From a virus, in the IMG/VR virus record IMGVR_UViG_3300009104_000129, positions 1 through 22,438 of that record: a stretch of DNA of 22,438 nucleotides. One strand, 5' to 3'. Shown piece by piece: positions 14,909 to 20,549 of the stretch (position 1 is its first letter; every line of letters starts with the position of its first letter). The position numbers and the translations under genes were made by a program. A model generated the notes under the pieces. It worked only from the letters and a program-made list of their open reading frames with translations. It was not told where the DNA came from and made no database searches.

Positions 14909-14936
14909 TCTTGTTTGGGTGGTGTGCTGTCAGGGA

Positions 14937-15848
14937 TTATTCTCCCATGTCCTCCAGATAGTCAAGGACCATGCTGTAATTTTCAGCAATCCTTGTGAGG
15001 TTTGCTTTGTCCTCTTTTTCAATTGCCACCTGTTGATCATACAGGTCCACATCAATCCAATCTTTGATGTGATTCTCAACTGTGTCAGACAACACCTGTG
15101 GCTCAATAGCATCAATCTCCCATGAGTCTGTGCCATACTCATTGATGTATTCTTGTGCCCTTGAGTCTGTGACCTTGGCAAAGTTGGGTGGTGGTTTGAG
15201 AACTTCAATCTGGTTCATGGTCAAAGCAATGTGCTTGACTTTCAGATCATAGCCATTCTGCTTGGCATTGAATTCACCAACCCTGTCATCCACATCCCTG
15301 ATCATATCCAGTCCTGATGGGTCATGGTCCCCCATGTACAGGATGACATTGTTGTCATGTCTCTGGAATCTCTGATGTGCATCTCTCATGGCTGTGCAGG
15401 ATGAATATCCCCTGTTGACCATAAGCCTGACATGATACTTGCTTGTGACCCTGCCCACAATTGCTGACAGTGCCTCTTTCTCAAGCCAGACCTCAACATT
15501 CCAGTCCTGCCCTTTCTGCCTGTCCACCCTGTAGGTCCTTGCAGTGTCCTCAAGTGCATCCTCAACATCAATGGACCAATAAGGCAACCTCGGTCTCCGT
15601 AGTCTGTCCTCGATTGAGTCCCAGTCTATGAGTCCACCCATCCTGCCTTTGGTGCAAAGGTTGATCACCTTTTTATACTCTGACATGTTGTTTGGGATGA
15701 TGTCCCTTGCAACCATCTGGTAATACAACTGCCTCAAGGTCAGCCTCAATCCTTGGTTCCTGTAGTCATCAAGAATGTTGTTGATGATGTCCAGTTTGCC
15801 AAGGTTCATTTTGCTGATCCCTGCATTGGCTCTGAATGATTCTTTCAT
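14937..15848 (-). CDS. Toprim protein with Spo11/TopoVIA-like tyrosine motif
   Basis: A 303-residue protein starting MKESFRANAGISKMNLGKL, with AAAGGAGACTGAC before the ATG. Residues 35-80 look like the winged-helix region of Topo VI A/Spo11: LRLTLRQLYYQMVARDI has the R-x-L/I-YY pattern that carries the catalytic tyrosine (Y42/Y43), then SEYKKVINLCTKGRMGGLID. Residues 115-230 are a Toprim fold: VWLEKEAL with E123, then LYMGDHDPSGLDM with D174 and D176 for metal. Together they resemble the single-chain 'Mini-A' Topo VI A homologues found in mobile elements. No B subunit is seen here. DNA cleavage or topoisomerase-like activity is inferred. Its ATG shares one base with the HAD gene stop. Confidence 0.75.
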   Translation of the reverse strand: MKESFRANAGISKMNLGKLDIINNILDDYRNQGLRLTLRQLYYQMVARDIIPNNMSEYKKVINLCTKGRMGGLIDWDSIEDRLRRPRLPYWSIDVEDALEDTARTYRVDRQKGQDWNVEVWLEKEALSAIVGRVTSKYHVRLMVNRGYSSCTAMRDAHQRFQRHDNNVILYMGDHDPSGLDMIRDVDDRVGEFNAKQNGYDLKVKHIALTMNQIEVLKPPPNFAKVTDSRAQEYINEYGTDSWEIDAIEPQVLSDTVENHIKDWIDVDLYDQQVAIEKEDKANLTRIAENYSMVLDYLEDMGE

Positions 15849-16471
15849 TAGTCAGTCTCCTTTGTTTTTTTGAAATACTCCAGTTTACTATCAATTGACC
15901 TTGGTCCAATTCCTTGTGTGTAGAAATTGGCAAACTCCTTGACACTTGAATCTGTCCATGCAAATGGTTCAAGGATTTTGTTGAAGTCATATTCATCACC
16001 AAACTTTGCATTGGGATGATATTGATCACAGTTGGTCCACTGCACTTTGTATCTCTCTGCAGACCTCTGGTCCCTGCCAACACCATTGTCACCCACAAAG
16101 TACAACTCATCAAGACTGATGCCAAAGTCATCTGCAATCAATGCAAAATTTTTGTCACCATGTTTGTGCTGTGTGAAATCCAATGATTCATATCCATAAA
16201 ATAGGAAATGATCAATTGCAGGTAGATCACTGTGGGTCCTGTCATTGGTGAAATAGTCAGCAATGCCGATCTCTTTCAATAGACCCCACACTCTTTCTTT
16301 CCTGTGGTCATCTGTTGCAATGGCAATCTGGATGTCATTTGCCACACACTTGTCCAAGAACTCAATGAGTCCTTTTCTTGCAGTCTGTCCCTGATATGGT
16401 TCCAACCCATATCCAACTATGGTCCCATAGCAGTCAAGTACTACAACTTTGATTTTGTCAATAAGGTTCAT
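15848..16471 (-). CDS. HAD-superfamily hydrolase
   Basis: A 207-residue protein starting MNLIDKIKVVVLDCYGTIVG, with AGGAGACTGAAA before the ATG. Motif I is DCYGT with nucleophile D13; the residue two further on is Tyr15 rather than the acid/base Asp of most phosphatases, as in haloacid dehalogenases. Motif II is IAIATDD (T53), K107 may serve as motif III, and motif IV is FVGDNGVGRD (D128, D134). The small cap and lack of an extra domain suggest a soluble cytoplasmic enzyme acting on a small substrate such as a nucleotide. Substrate is unknown. It is cotranscribed with the Toprim gene. Confidence 0.75.
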   Translation of the reverse strand: MNLIDKIKVVVLDCYGTIVGYGLEPYQGQTARKGLIEFLDKCVANDIQIAIATDDHRKERVWGLLKEIGIADYFTNDRTHSDLPAIDHFLFYGYESLDFTQHKHGDKNFALIADDFGISLDELYFVGDNGVGRDQRSAERYKVQWTNCDQYHPNAKFGDEYDFNKILEPFAWTDSSVKEFANFYTQGIGPRSIDSKLEYFKKTKETD

Positions 16472-16484
16472 TTTCAGTCTCCTC

Positions 16485-16940
16485 TTATTTTATCTTTTTG
16501 ATTTGTTTCAAGTCATCAAGTCTGCCCCAGTGCTGAAGTTCTTCTTTTCTTGCTCTCCAGAACTTCTTGTCTTTCCTTGCCTCTTGGTGCAGGGTCTTGA
16601 TCTTTTTCCGTTCCTCTTTCAGGAACTCATTTCTCCATGCAATGAATTCAGTGTGAGATTCAAAAGCATGTGAGATGTGTTTGATCAGAATGTGCTTGGA
16701 CCCATAATCATGTTTGTATGATAAAGGGTTCATTTTACTGATCCTGACAGGTGTCAATTTATATGGGTTCCTGTCCTGCCCATACCACTGCAGTTCCCTT
16801 GAACACAGTGGGGTTTTACGATAGTCAAACATCATCCATCTGGCTGACAGCAGGGTCTTTTTCCCCCAGTCATCCACAGGTGCATTGCCCAACAGGAGCC
16901 ACATCCCTGAATGAAGATTTGATTTTTTGAGTAGTGTCAT
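16485..16940 (-). CDS. Basic phage protein, unknown function
   Basis: A 151-residue protein from the ATG at 16940 (MTLLKKSNLHSGMWLLLGNA), chosen for AAGGAGACAATC directly upstream. The first 60 residues are Trp/Arg-rich (DWGKKTLLSARWMMFDY, then RELQWYGQDRNPYKL). Residues about 95-151 are a strongly basic helix likely to be a coiled coil (FLKEERKKIKTLHQEARKDK). No family is recognised. It is the first gene after the promoter/operator candidate at 16951-16995, so it may be a specially regulated early gene. Confidence 0.65.
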   Translation of the reverse strand: MTLLKKSNLHSGMWLLLGNAPVDDWGKKTLLSARWMMFDYRKTPLCSRELQWYGQDRNPYKLTPVRISKMNPLSYKHDYGSKHILIKHISHAFESHTEFIAWRNEFLKEERKKIKTLHQEARKDKKFWRARKEELQHWGRLDDLKQIKKIK

Positions 16941-16950
16941 GATTGTCTCC

Positions 16951-16995
16951 TTCATTAGTACCTGTAAGGTACTAATGAAAACCCATACTTGTCAA
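16951..16995 (-). promoter_or_regulatory. Promoter overlapped by a perfect 12-bp inverted repeat
   Basis: TTCATTAGTACC (16951-16962) and GGTACTAATGAA (16968-16979) are perfect complements separated by TGTAA. On the minus strand a perfect TTGACA (16995-16990) is followed after 18 bases by TACCTT (16971-16966), which lies within the repeat. The left arm ends at the Shine-Dalgarno site of the gene starting at 16940. The arrangement suggests an operator over the -10 region, or an RNA hairpin at the ribosome site. Confidence 0.55.
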
Positions 16996-17007
16996 GTCCT
17001 ATTTGTC

Positions 17008-17022
17008 GAGGAGAAACTCCTC
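17008..17022. promoter_or_regulatory. Short perfect hairpin after the ParB-like gene
   Basis: GAGGAG (17008-17013) pairs with CTCCTC (17017-17022) over an AAA loop. It lies 16 bases past the stop of 17038-17634 and just before the TTGACA box at 16990-16995. There is no T-run on the minus strand, so it is a weak terminator candidate or a processing hairpin. Confidence 0.35.
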
Positions 17023-17037
17023 AATCTTGGTCTTGGT

Positions 17038-17634
17038 CTATTCTTTAGACACTTTCCTGATTAAAAAGTTAAAAAGTTTATTCAATATATTATATGGTAT
17101 AGAGACCACCCTGATCAGAACAAGAATCAGGAACAAAATCATGTAAGTTGTGACCATGACCAATGTGATGATTGTGACCATTGTGCTCTGCACCCATCCC
17201 ACAACCAGAAAGTCTGCCTCATAATCTGGACCATGTTTTGCATAGAGCAACTCATATCTGTGATTGCCATCAATGAGCCAATGGAATTTGTGGAGTTTCA
17301 TGTGACCATTCTTGAATAGTTCTGGCTGATATCCATACTCCATAAGGCTCTGCAGTACATTGCCGAAATTCTCCGCTTTCCTCTTTTGCCTGACCTTCCA
17401 CCTGCGTTTGTTTCTTTTGTGCCACCAGTGGGGAAATATGGCTGTTTTAGGGGTATCTCTGCCTATGTATTCAATGGCATCATCATGATCCTGTGTGGTC
17501 CAGAATCTTTTCAGATGTTTTACTCTGTCATTCTTCAGATGTTTTGCTTTCTGTTTTATGTCTCCAAGTTTGCACCTGATCACAGTCCCTCTTGTTTTTT
17601 CTCTTTTTGCTTTGTATCTATTTGTCGCAGACAT
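17038..17634 (-). CDS. ParB/sulfiredoxin-like domain with C-terminal membrane segment
   Basis: A 198-residue very basic protein starting MSATNRYKAKREKTRG. Residues 108-145 hold a ParB-like element: NGHMKLHKFHWLIDGNHRYE, with the D-G-x-H-R pattern at 122-126 and a following short helix, as in ParB/Srx nuclease-like folds. Residues about 147-176 are a long hydrophobic stretch (TMVTIITLVMVTTYMILFLI) that should cross the membrane once, followed by a basic tail. A ParB-like core tied to a membrane is unusual. The ATG has no Shine-Dalgarno site; a TATAAT box ends 7 bases upstream. An adenylate-dependent or nuclease role is possible; neither is shown. Confidence 0.65.
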   Translation of the reverse strand: MSATNRYKAKREKTRGTVIRCKLGDIKQKAKHLKNDRVKHLKRFWTTQDHDDAIEYIGRDTPKTAIFPHWWHKRNKRRWKVRQKRKAENFGNVLQSLMEYGYQPELFKNGHMKLHKFHWLIDGNHRYELLYAKHGPDYEADFLVVGWVQSTMVTIITLVMVTTYMILFLILVLIRVVSIPYNILNKLFNFLIRKVSKE

Positions 17635-17776
17635 TCTATTTATTATAATAGTTTTTTTTTATTAAATACTTGTATTATTATGGTTTAAAATAATTTAAAA
17701 CCCACCCTTTAATTTTTTTTAATGGTGGATCATAGTTCTCCACAGGTTTTTTAAAGTTATCCACAGGTTGTCCACG
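17634..17776. other. Candidate replication origin: DnaA-box-like repeats next to an AT-rich tract
   Basis: Three same-direction sites read TTCTCCACA (17736-17744), TTATCCACA (17757-17765, a perfect DnaA box) and TTGTCCACG (17768-17776). Their starts are 21 and 11 bases apart, about two turns and one turn of the helix. The neighbouring 17635-17735 is extremely AT-rich and would melt easily. The sites lie inside the coding end of 17678-17941 and partly reflect a repeated PV(D/E)N peptide, so coding coincidence must be excluded. Confidence 0.5.
17642..17647 (-). promoter_or_regulatory. Perfect TATAAT box upstream of the ParB-like gene
   Basis: The minus strand reads TATAAT at 17647-17642, 7 bases before the start codon at 17634. 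Transcription would begin at or near the ATG, giving a leaderless mRNA, and no Shine-Dalgarno site is present. No good -35 box is seen. The AT-rich surroundings make a chance match quite possible. Confidence 0.35.
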
Positions 17777-17941
17777 ACCCCTCATTGCTCCTGTGTACCA
17801 CCACCACCCATTGCCATTCTTCTTGAATAGTGCATCTCTGTCCTTGATATATTCTGGATCATTCAATCCTTTATATTTCCACCCTTTTTTCTCCCAGTCT
17901 TTCCAGTCCTTGGACCTTACTGGTCCTGCCTTTTTTTTCAT
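17678..17941 (-). CDS. Small basic Trp/Lys-rich protein, unknown function
   Basis: An 87-residue protein starting MKKKAGPVRSKDWKDWEKKG. It is rich in Lys, Trp and Gly (KKNGNGWWWYTGAMRGRG) with a repeated PVDN/PVEN near residues 59-70 that is encoded by the DnaA-box-like repeats. The ATG overlaps the stop of 17938-18144 by 4 bases, so it is probably coupled to that gene. A DNA- or RNA-binding role would fit the charge, but no family is recognised. The gene's end lies in the AT-rich tract proposed as an origin. Confidence 0.6.
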   Translation of the reverse strand: MKKKAGPVRSKDWKDWEKKGWKYKGLNDPEYIKDRDALFKKNGNGWWWYTGAMRGRGQPVDNFKKPVENYDPPLKKIKGWVLNYFKP

Positions 17942-18144
17942 TTGTTCTGTGGATGATACTTATGGGCAAAGATATAATTGGAGCACATCTCAATGAATGC
18001 CACCTTGCGTGTCACCCCTTTCTCCTTGCATACTTGATCAAGGTCTTTAATCAATTGTGGCTCTAAATTCCTAAACAAAACCTGACATTTTGATTTGTCA
18101 ACTTGTCTCTGGTAAACAGTGCCATTGCCATTTTCATGTTTCAT
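17938..18144 (-). CDS. Ribbon-helix-helix-like small regulator
   Basis: A 68-residue protein starting MKHENGNGTVYQRQVDKSKC, with AAAAAGGAGA before the ATG. Residues 20-56 fit a ribbon-helix-helix: strand CQVLFRNLEP, helix QLIKDLDQVCKEKG, turn VTR, helix KVAFIEMCSNYIF. Such proteins bind operators as dimers of dimers, so it is a candidate for a regulator acting on the repeated motifs near 19220-19362 or on its own operon. The gene starts just downstream of the terminator at 18173-18199. The assignment rests on pattern only. Confidence 0.55.
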   Translation of the reverse strand: MKHENGNGTVYQRQVDKSKCQVLFRNLEPQLIKDLDQVCKEKGVTRKVAFIEMCSNYIFAHKYHPQNK

Positions 18145-18172
18145 GCTGTTCTCCTTTTTAAAATTTTAATAG

Positions 18173-18199
18173 AAAAAAAAAGGGCAGATTTCTCTGCCC
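18173..18199 (-). terminator. Intrinsic terminator after the DUF932-like gene
   Basis: GGGCAGA (18182-18188) pairs with TCTGCCC (18193-18199) over a TTTC loop; an extra C and a T run lie on the plus-strand side. On the minus strand the stem is followed by nine T residues (18181-18173). It closes the transcript of 18227-18988. A TTTT after the stem on the plus strand allows weak action in the other direction. Confidence 0.85.
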
Positions 18200-18226
18200 C
18201 TTTTCTGGTTCTGATTGGTTGGTATA

Positions 18227-18988
18227 TTATGCTTGACCAACAAGCACCCTTGGAGTGTTGTGGTGTGCTGTCACAAACTTTTCAGTGAAAACCTGATGCA
18301 GAGCAAGTCTCCTGCTCATGGCATTGGTTGGGTCACTTTCCAGTTTGAGTGCCTCTGTGCAGGAATTAAACAATCCCCACAGGTTGTCAGTTGGGTGATC
18401 ATAGTCAGGTTTCTGCCACTGTTCAAAAGCCTTGGACAGTTGGACAGGTTTCAGGATGTTGGACCCTCTCAAGAATCCAAGCAGTTCCCAACCCCTTTGC
18501 TGTGTGATCTGGACCCCTTTCATTTCCTCTGCATCTTCAATGTGCTTGTGGTAAATGGTGGGAGCATTTTTCAATGCGTGTTCTGTGGTGGATTTGATTG
18601 CATCCCATCCATTAAGGGTGTGCTTTTTGCTCATCACAATGTCACCAGACAGATCAAGGTTTTCACAGATCATGACTGATGTTCCAAGTGCCACACCATA
18701 GGGCAGGGTCTTGTCATATCCTTGCCTGTAGGCAATTGCCAACTCTTGCTCATTAGATGAGTTTGCAAATGTCAGCATCCCAAACAGTCTTTGTCCTTTT
18801 CTTGCCAAGCCATATACATTCTTTTTGAATGTGAATGAAGTGTCCAAGATACCCTTTGCATACGATTCCACCATTGTGATCACTTCTGCATGGGGTGTTG
18901 GGAAAAAGGTTTCAGTGATTTCTGGAACTGGGATTGCCCTTACTTGGTCCATTGTTGCTTGGTTACTTATTATCATGTGATTGCTCAT
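18227..18988 (-). CDS. DUF932-like phage protein
   Basis: A 253-residue protein from the ATG at 18988 (MSNHMIISNQATMDQVRAIP), which follows AAAAGGAGACTGAAA; longer in-frame starts lack a site. Within it LFGMLTFANSSNEQELAIAY, YRQGYDKTLPYGVALGTSVM, and ICENLDLSGDIVMSKKHT match the pattern of DUF932 (phage/plasmid-like) proteins, whose members often carry a C-N-L-x-F/L-S-G element followed by a conserved K/R-KHT. The biochemical role of the family is not known. It is the first gene of the minus-strand early unit and has its own extended -10 promoter and terminator, so it is probably made early and strongly. Confidence 0.65.
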   Translation of the reverse strand: MSNHMIISNQATMDQVRAIPVPEITETFFPTPHAEVITMVESYAKGILDTSFTFKKNVYGLARKGQRLFGMLTFANSSNEQELAIAYRQGYDKTLPYGVALGTSVMICENLDLSGDIVMSKKHTLNGWDAIKSTTEHALKNAPTIYHKHIEDAEEMKGVQITQQRGWELLGFLRGSNILKPVQLSKAFEQWQKPDYDHPTDNLWGLFNSCTEALKLESDPTNAMSRRLALHQVFTEKFVTAHHNTPRVLVGQA

Positions 18989-19038
18989 TTTCAGTCTCCT
19001 TTTGATTATGAGTGATTCATTATTTACCCACAAAATTA

Positions 19039-19047
19039 TTTATACCA
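19039..19047 (-). promoter_or_regulatory. Extended -10 promoter for the DUF932-like gene
   Basis: The minus strand reads TGGTATAAA at 19047-19039, a TG-N-TATAAT extended -10 with one mismatch. No -35 consensus is visible; the spacer carries a variant of the TATATCATA motif (CATATCATA, 19046-19054). Transcription would start near 19032, leaving a leader of about 44 bases before the start at 18988. Confidence 0.5.
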
Positions 19048-19066
19048 TATCATATATCAAAGCACT

Positions 19067-19252
19067 TTATTTTATAAATGAGTTTTTTAATTGTGTTGTA
19101 TAGCAAAGATCATGCCAAACATTTTTTAGGTCCCATCCATGAACATTGGTCAAGGTCAACATTGCATTTTTCACAGGTGATTTTGTCGAGAGTAAATCCA
19201 CGATCTCTGCATGAGGTGATATGATATATGCTAAATCATAAAAGTCCCGCAT
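19067..19252 (-). CDS. Possible small protein in the divergent control region (doubtful)
   Basis: A 61-residue frame starting MRDFYDLAYIISPHAEIVDL and ending QLKNSFIK. The composition is protein-like, but there is no Shine-Dalgarno site, and the ATG sits in the loop of a CCCG-AATG-CGGG hairpin (19246-19257). It also spans one of the TATATCATA repeats. It may be a regulated small gene or simply open sequence in the control region; I favour the second slightly. Confidence 0.3.
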   Translation of the reverse strand: MRDFYDLAYIISPHAEIVDLLSTKSPVKNAMLTLTNVHGWDLKNVWHDLCYTTQLKNSFIK

Positions 19253-19362
19253 TCGGGCAATTAGACCCCTTCACAGCGATTTTGCACTTTTTTGCTATAT
19301 CATACAATTTGTGCTGTTTTACTGCACTTTTCATGTCTGAAATAGGATTTGATTATATCATA
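19220..19362. repeat. TATATCATA motif cluster in a divergent control region
   Basis: The 370-base stretch 19034-19403 separates the minus-strand early genes from the plus-strand gene. Exact copies of TATATCATA lie at 19220-19228 (inverted), 19296-19304 and 19354-19362; near copies are at 19046-19054 and 19232-19240. A fourth exact copy is at 14851-14859 over a promoter. GCACTTTT-type words (19284, 19323) recur beside them. The motif is close to self-complementary (ATAT-ATAT), as an operator half-site pair would be, and one copy overlaps a -10 region. A regulator binding site or a phage-specific promoter element is likely. Confidence 0.55.
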
Positions 19363-19403
19363 TTATTGTTTAAATTGTGCCAACATAAAATGGAGATTGA
19401 ACA

Positions 19404-19640
19404 ATGAAAAAACTAATCAACTGGATCAAGGCAAAGTTTTTCAAGCCTAAATGGGAGAACCTACACATCCCAATAATCCAAACCCCAAGAAAGCCATCTG
19501 GGTTCACAGCACCTCCCACATTTCATGGCAACTCACATCAAAGGAGAGTGGCAAGGAGAGCATGGGAAAGGGACCAGAGGCAGAAATATCTGGACCAAAC
19601 CAGAGATGCAGGACTTAATGGTCATGAGGTTGTTGAGTAA
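19404..19640 (+). CDS. Lone plus-strand basic small protein
   Basis: A 78-residue protein starting MKKLINWIKAKFFKPKWENL, with GGAG 9 bases before the ATG. It is the only convincing plus-strand gene in the window. The N-terminus is a short amphipathic basic helix, followed by a Pro-rich stretch (IPIIQTPRKPSGFTAPPTF) and an Arg-rich helix (HQRRVARRAWERDQRQKYL). No family is recognised. It has its own upstream motif cluster and its own terminator, so it is transcribed alone. This setting, opposite to everything else, resembles early host-takeover or regulatory genes of phages; that is inference. Confidence 0.7.
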   Translation: MKKLINWIKAKFFKPKWENLHIPIIQTPRKPSGFTAPPTFHGNSHQRRVARRAWERDQRQKYLDQTRDAGLNGHEVVE

Positions 19641-19662
19641 ACATCACCTGATCCAAATGAAA

Positions 19663-19688
19663 GGGGCACAGCAATGTGCCCCTTTTTT
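19663..19688 (+). terminator. Intrinsic terminator of the plus-strand gene
   Basis: GGGGCACA (19663-19670), a GCAA tetraloop (19671-19674) and TGTGCCCC (19675-19682) form a perfect 8-bp stem followed by six T residues. It lies 23 bases past the stop codon at 19640. On the other strand only TTTCATTT follows, so it can at best weakly stop the converging minus-strand lysis transcript. The 99 bases from 19689 to 19787 hold no supported gene. Confidence 0.9.
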
Positions 19689-19787
19689 ATTGCCATCATG
19701 ATCAGGAGGTATGGGATGGAGGTAGTCGAGAGTGAGCATGATGACAGAATGCCTGTGGTGGCTCAAATTTGCCCATTCAAGGGACTT

Positions 19788-20090
19788 TTATTTGTTGTCG
19801 GACCTCAACCCCTCCACAAACTTTGCAATCCCTGTCACAGCAATATTATCAATTGCATCTATGATATAGGGTTCAATGGTGGCATTCCAGATTCCTTTTG
19901 TCCATTTAAACTTTGATAATCCCAAAGAACAGGTCACACCAAGACCATACATGAACAACCCAAATTTTGCCTTGATAGTCTCATTTGGAATCTTTTTTAA
20001 AATGTAGGCAACCACCATGCCTGATAAACCTGTGGCTCCATAAGCCAGTGCAGTGCTCCCCAATTTTGCTGTCAATAATTCAATCATCAT
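19788..20090 (-). CDS. Small membrane protein, holin candidate
   Basis: A 100-residue protein starting MMIELLTAKLGSTALAYGAT, with GGGAG before the ATG. Residues about 11-32 (GSTALAYGATGLSGMVVAYI) and 43-58 (FGLFMYGLGVTCSLGL) are hydrophobic and could cross the membrane; the C-terminal half is amphipathic. It is the last gene of the lysis-side cluster in transcription order. Size and membrane segments allow a holin, but the Lys/Trp-rich middle (SKFKWTKGIWNATIEPYIID) suggests a family of its own. No motif proves the role. Confidence 0.6.
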   Translation of the reverse strand: MMIELLTAKLGSTALAYGATGLSGMVVAYILKKIPNETIKAKFGLFMYGLGVTCSLGLSKFKWTKGIWNATIEPYIIDAIDNIAVTGIAKFVEGLRSDNK

Positions 20091-20099
20091 TTTCTCCCT

Positions 20100-20363
20100 T
20101 TATTTTATTATTGCAATCACAATGAGCAGAACTGTGAACAGTGCTGAAATGAATATCCCTGCCCCCCTGTTTGTGTTGCTTGTTTTTTCATTCTCTCTCA
20201 ACCTGTCATTCTGTACTGCAAGGAGGCTGTCAATGCTGTCAAGTCTGTGCATGTACTGATCATGATGCAGGTCAATCTTTTGATCAATGCCCTTGAGTCT
20301 CTCACTCTGGGCAATCATTTGCTTTCCTAAATCTTGGGTGGATTTTTGTGGTCTCCGTTTCAT
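20100..20363 (-). CDS. Coiled-coil protein with C-terminal membrane anchor, XhlA-like
   Basis: An 87-residue protein starting MKRRPQKSTQDLGKQMIAQS. Residues 10-60 form a heptad-like coiled coil (HRLDSIDSLLAVQNDRLREN), and residues 68-86 (AGIFISALFTVLLIVIAIIK) are one membrane segment at the very end. This N-coil, C-anchor layout is that of XhlA-type hemolysin/holin-associated proteins of phage lysis cassettes. The ATG overlaps the stop of the HeH gene by 4 bases. Spanin-like roles are less likely because there is no signal or lipobox. Confidence 0.55.
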   Translation of the reverse strand: MKRRPQKSTQDLGKQMIAQSERLKGIDQKIDLHHDQYMHRLDSIDSLLAVQNDRLRENEKTSNTNRGAGIFISALFTVLLIVIAIIK

Positions 20364-20548
20364 GCTCTTAATACCTTATCCAACAGGTCCCCCTTTGTGT
20401 CTCCAGAATTATATTCAATCTCATGGCTGTCCATGTACTCTTTGATCTGGGTCTTGGTCCACTTGTCGTTTGGCTTTGGTTCAATGACCAGAGGTTTTCC
20501 TGTGTCCTCAATTACTTTGAGGTTGTGTTTCTCAACTATGCTTGGCAT
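20360..20548 (-). CDS. HeH/LEM-domain peptide
   Basis: A 62-residue protein starting MPSIVEKHNLKVIEDTGKPL, with AAGGGG 7 bases before the ATG. Residues 29-60 match the phage HeH/LEM fold: KWTKTQIKEYMDSHEIEYNS, then TKGDLLDKVL. These small helix-extended-helix domains occur in phage structural or accessory proteins and can bind nucleic acid or proteins. The first 28 residues are strand-like. It lies between two membrane proteins, so a lysis-cluster accessory role is suggested by position only. Confidence 0.65.
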   Translation of the reverse strand: MPSIVEKHNLKVIEDTGKPLVIEPKPNDKWTKTQIKEYMDSHEIEYNSGDTKGDLLDKVLRA

Positions 20549-20549
20549 T

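Noticed and set aside
18215-18679. Plus-strand open frame (154 codons) opposite the DUF932-like gene
   Set aside because: It has low-complexity Cys/Phe/Leu content typical of antisense reading, and the minus-strand gene has promoter, ribosome site and terminator.
19674-19916. Plus-strand frame with AGGAGGT near 19706
   Set aside because: The ribosome-like sequence is good, but the frame lies just past a strong terminator and runs antisense into the membrane-protein gene at 19788-20090.
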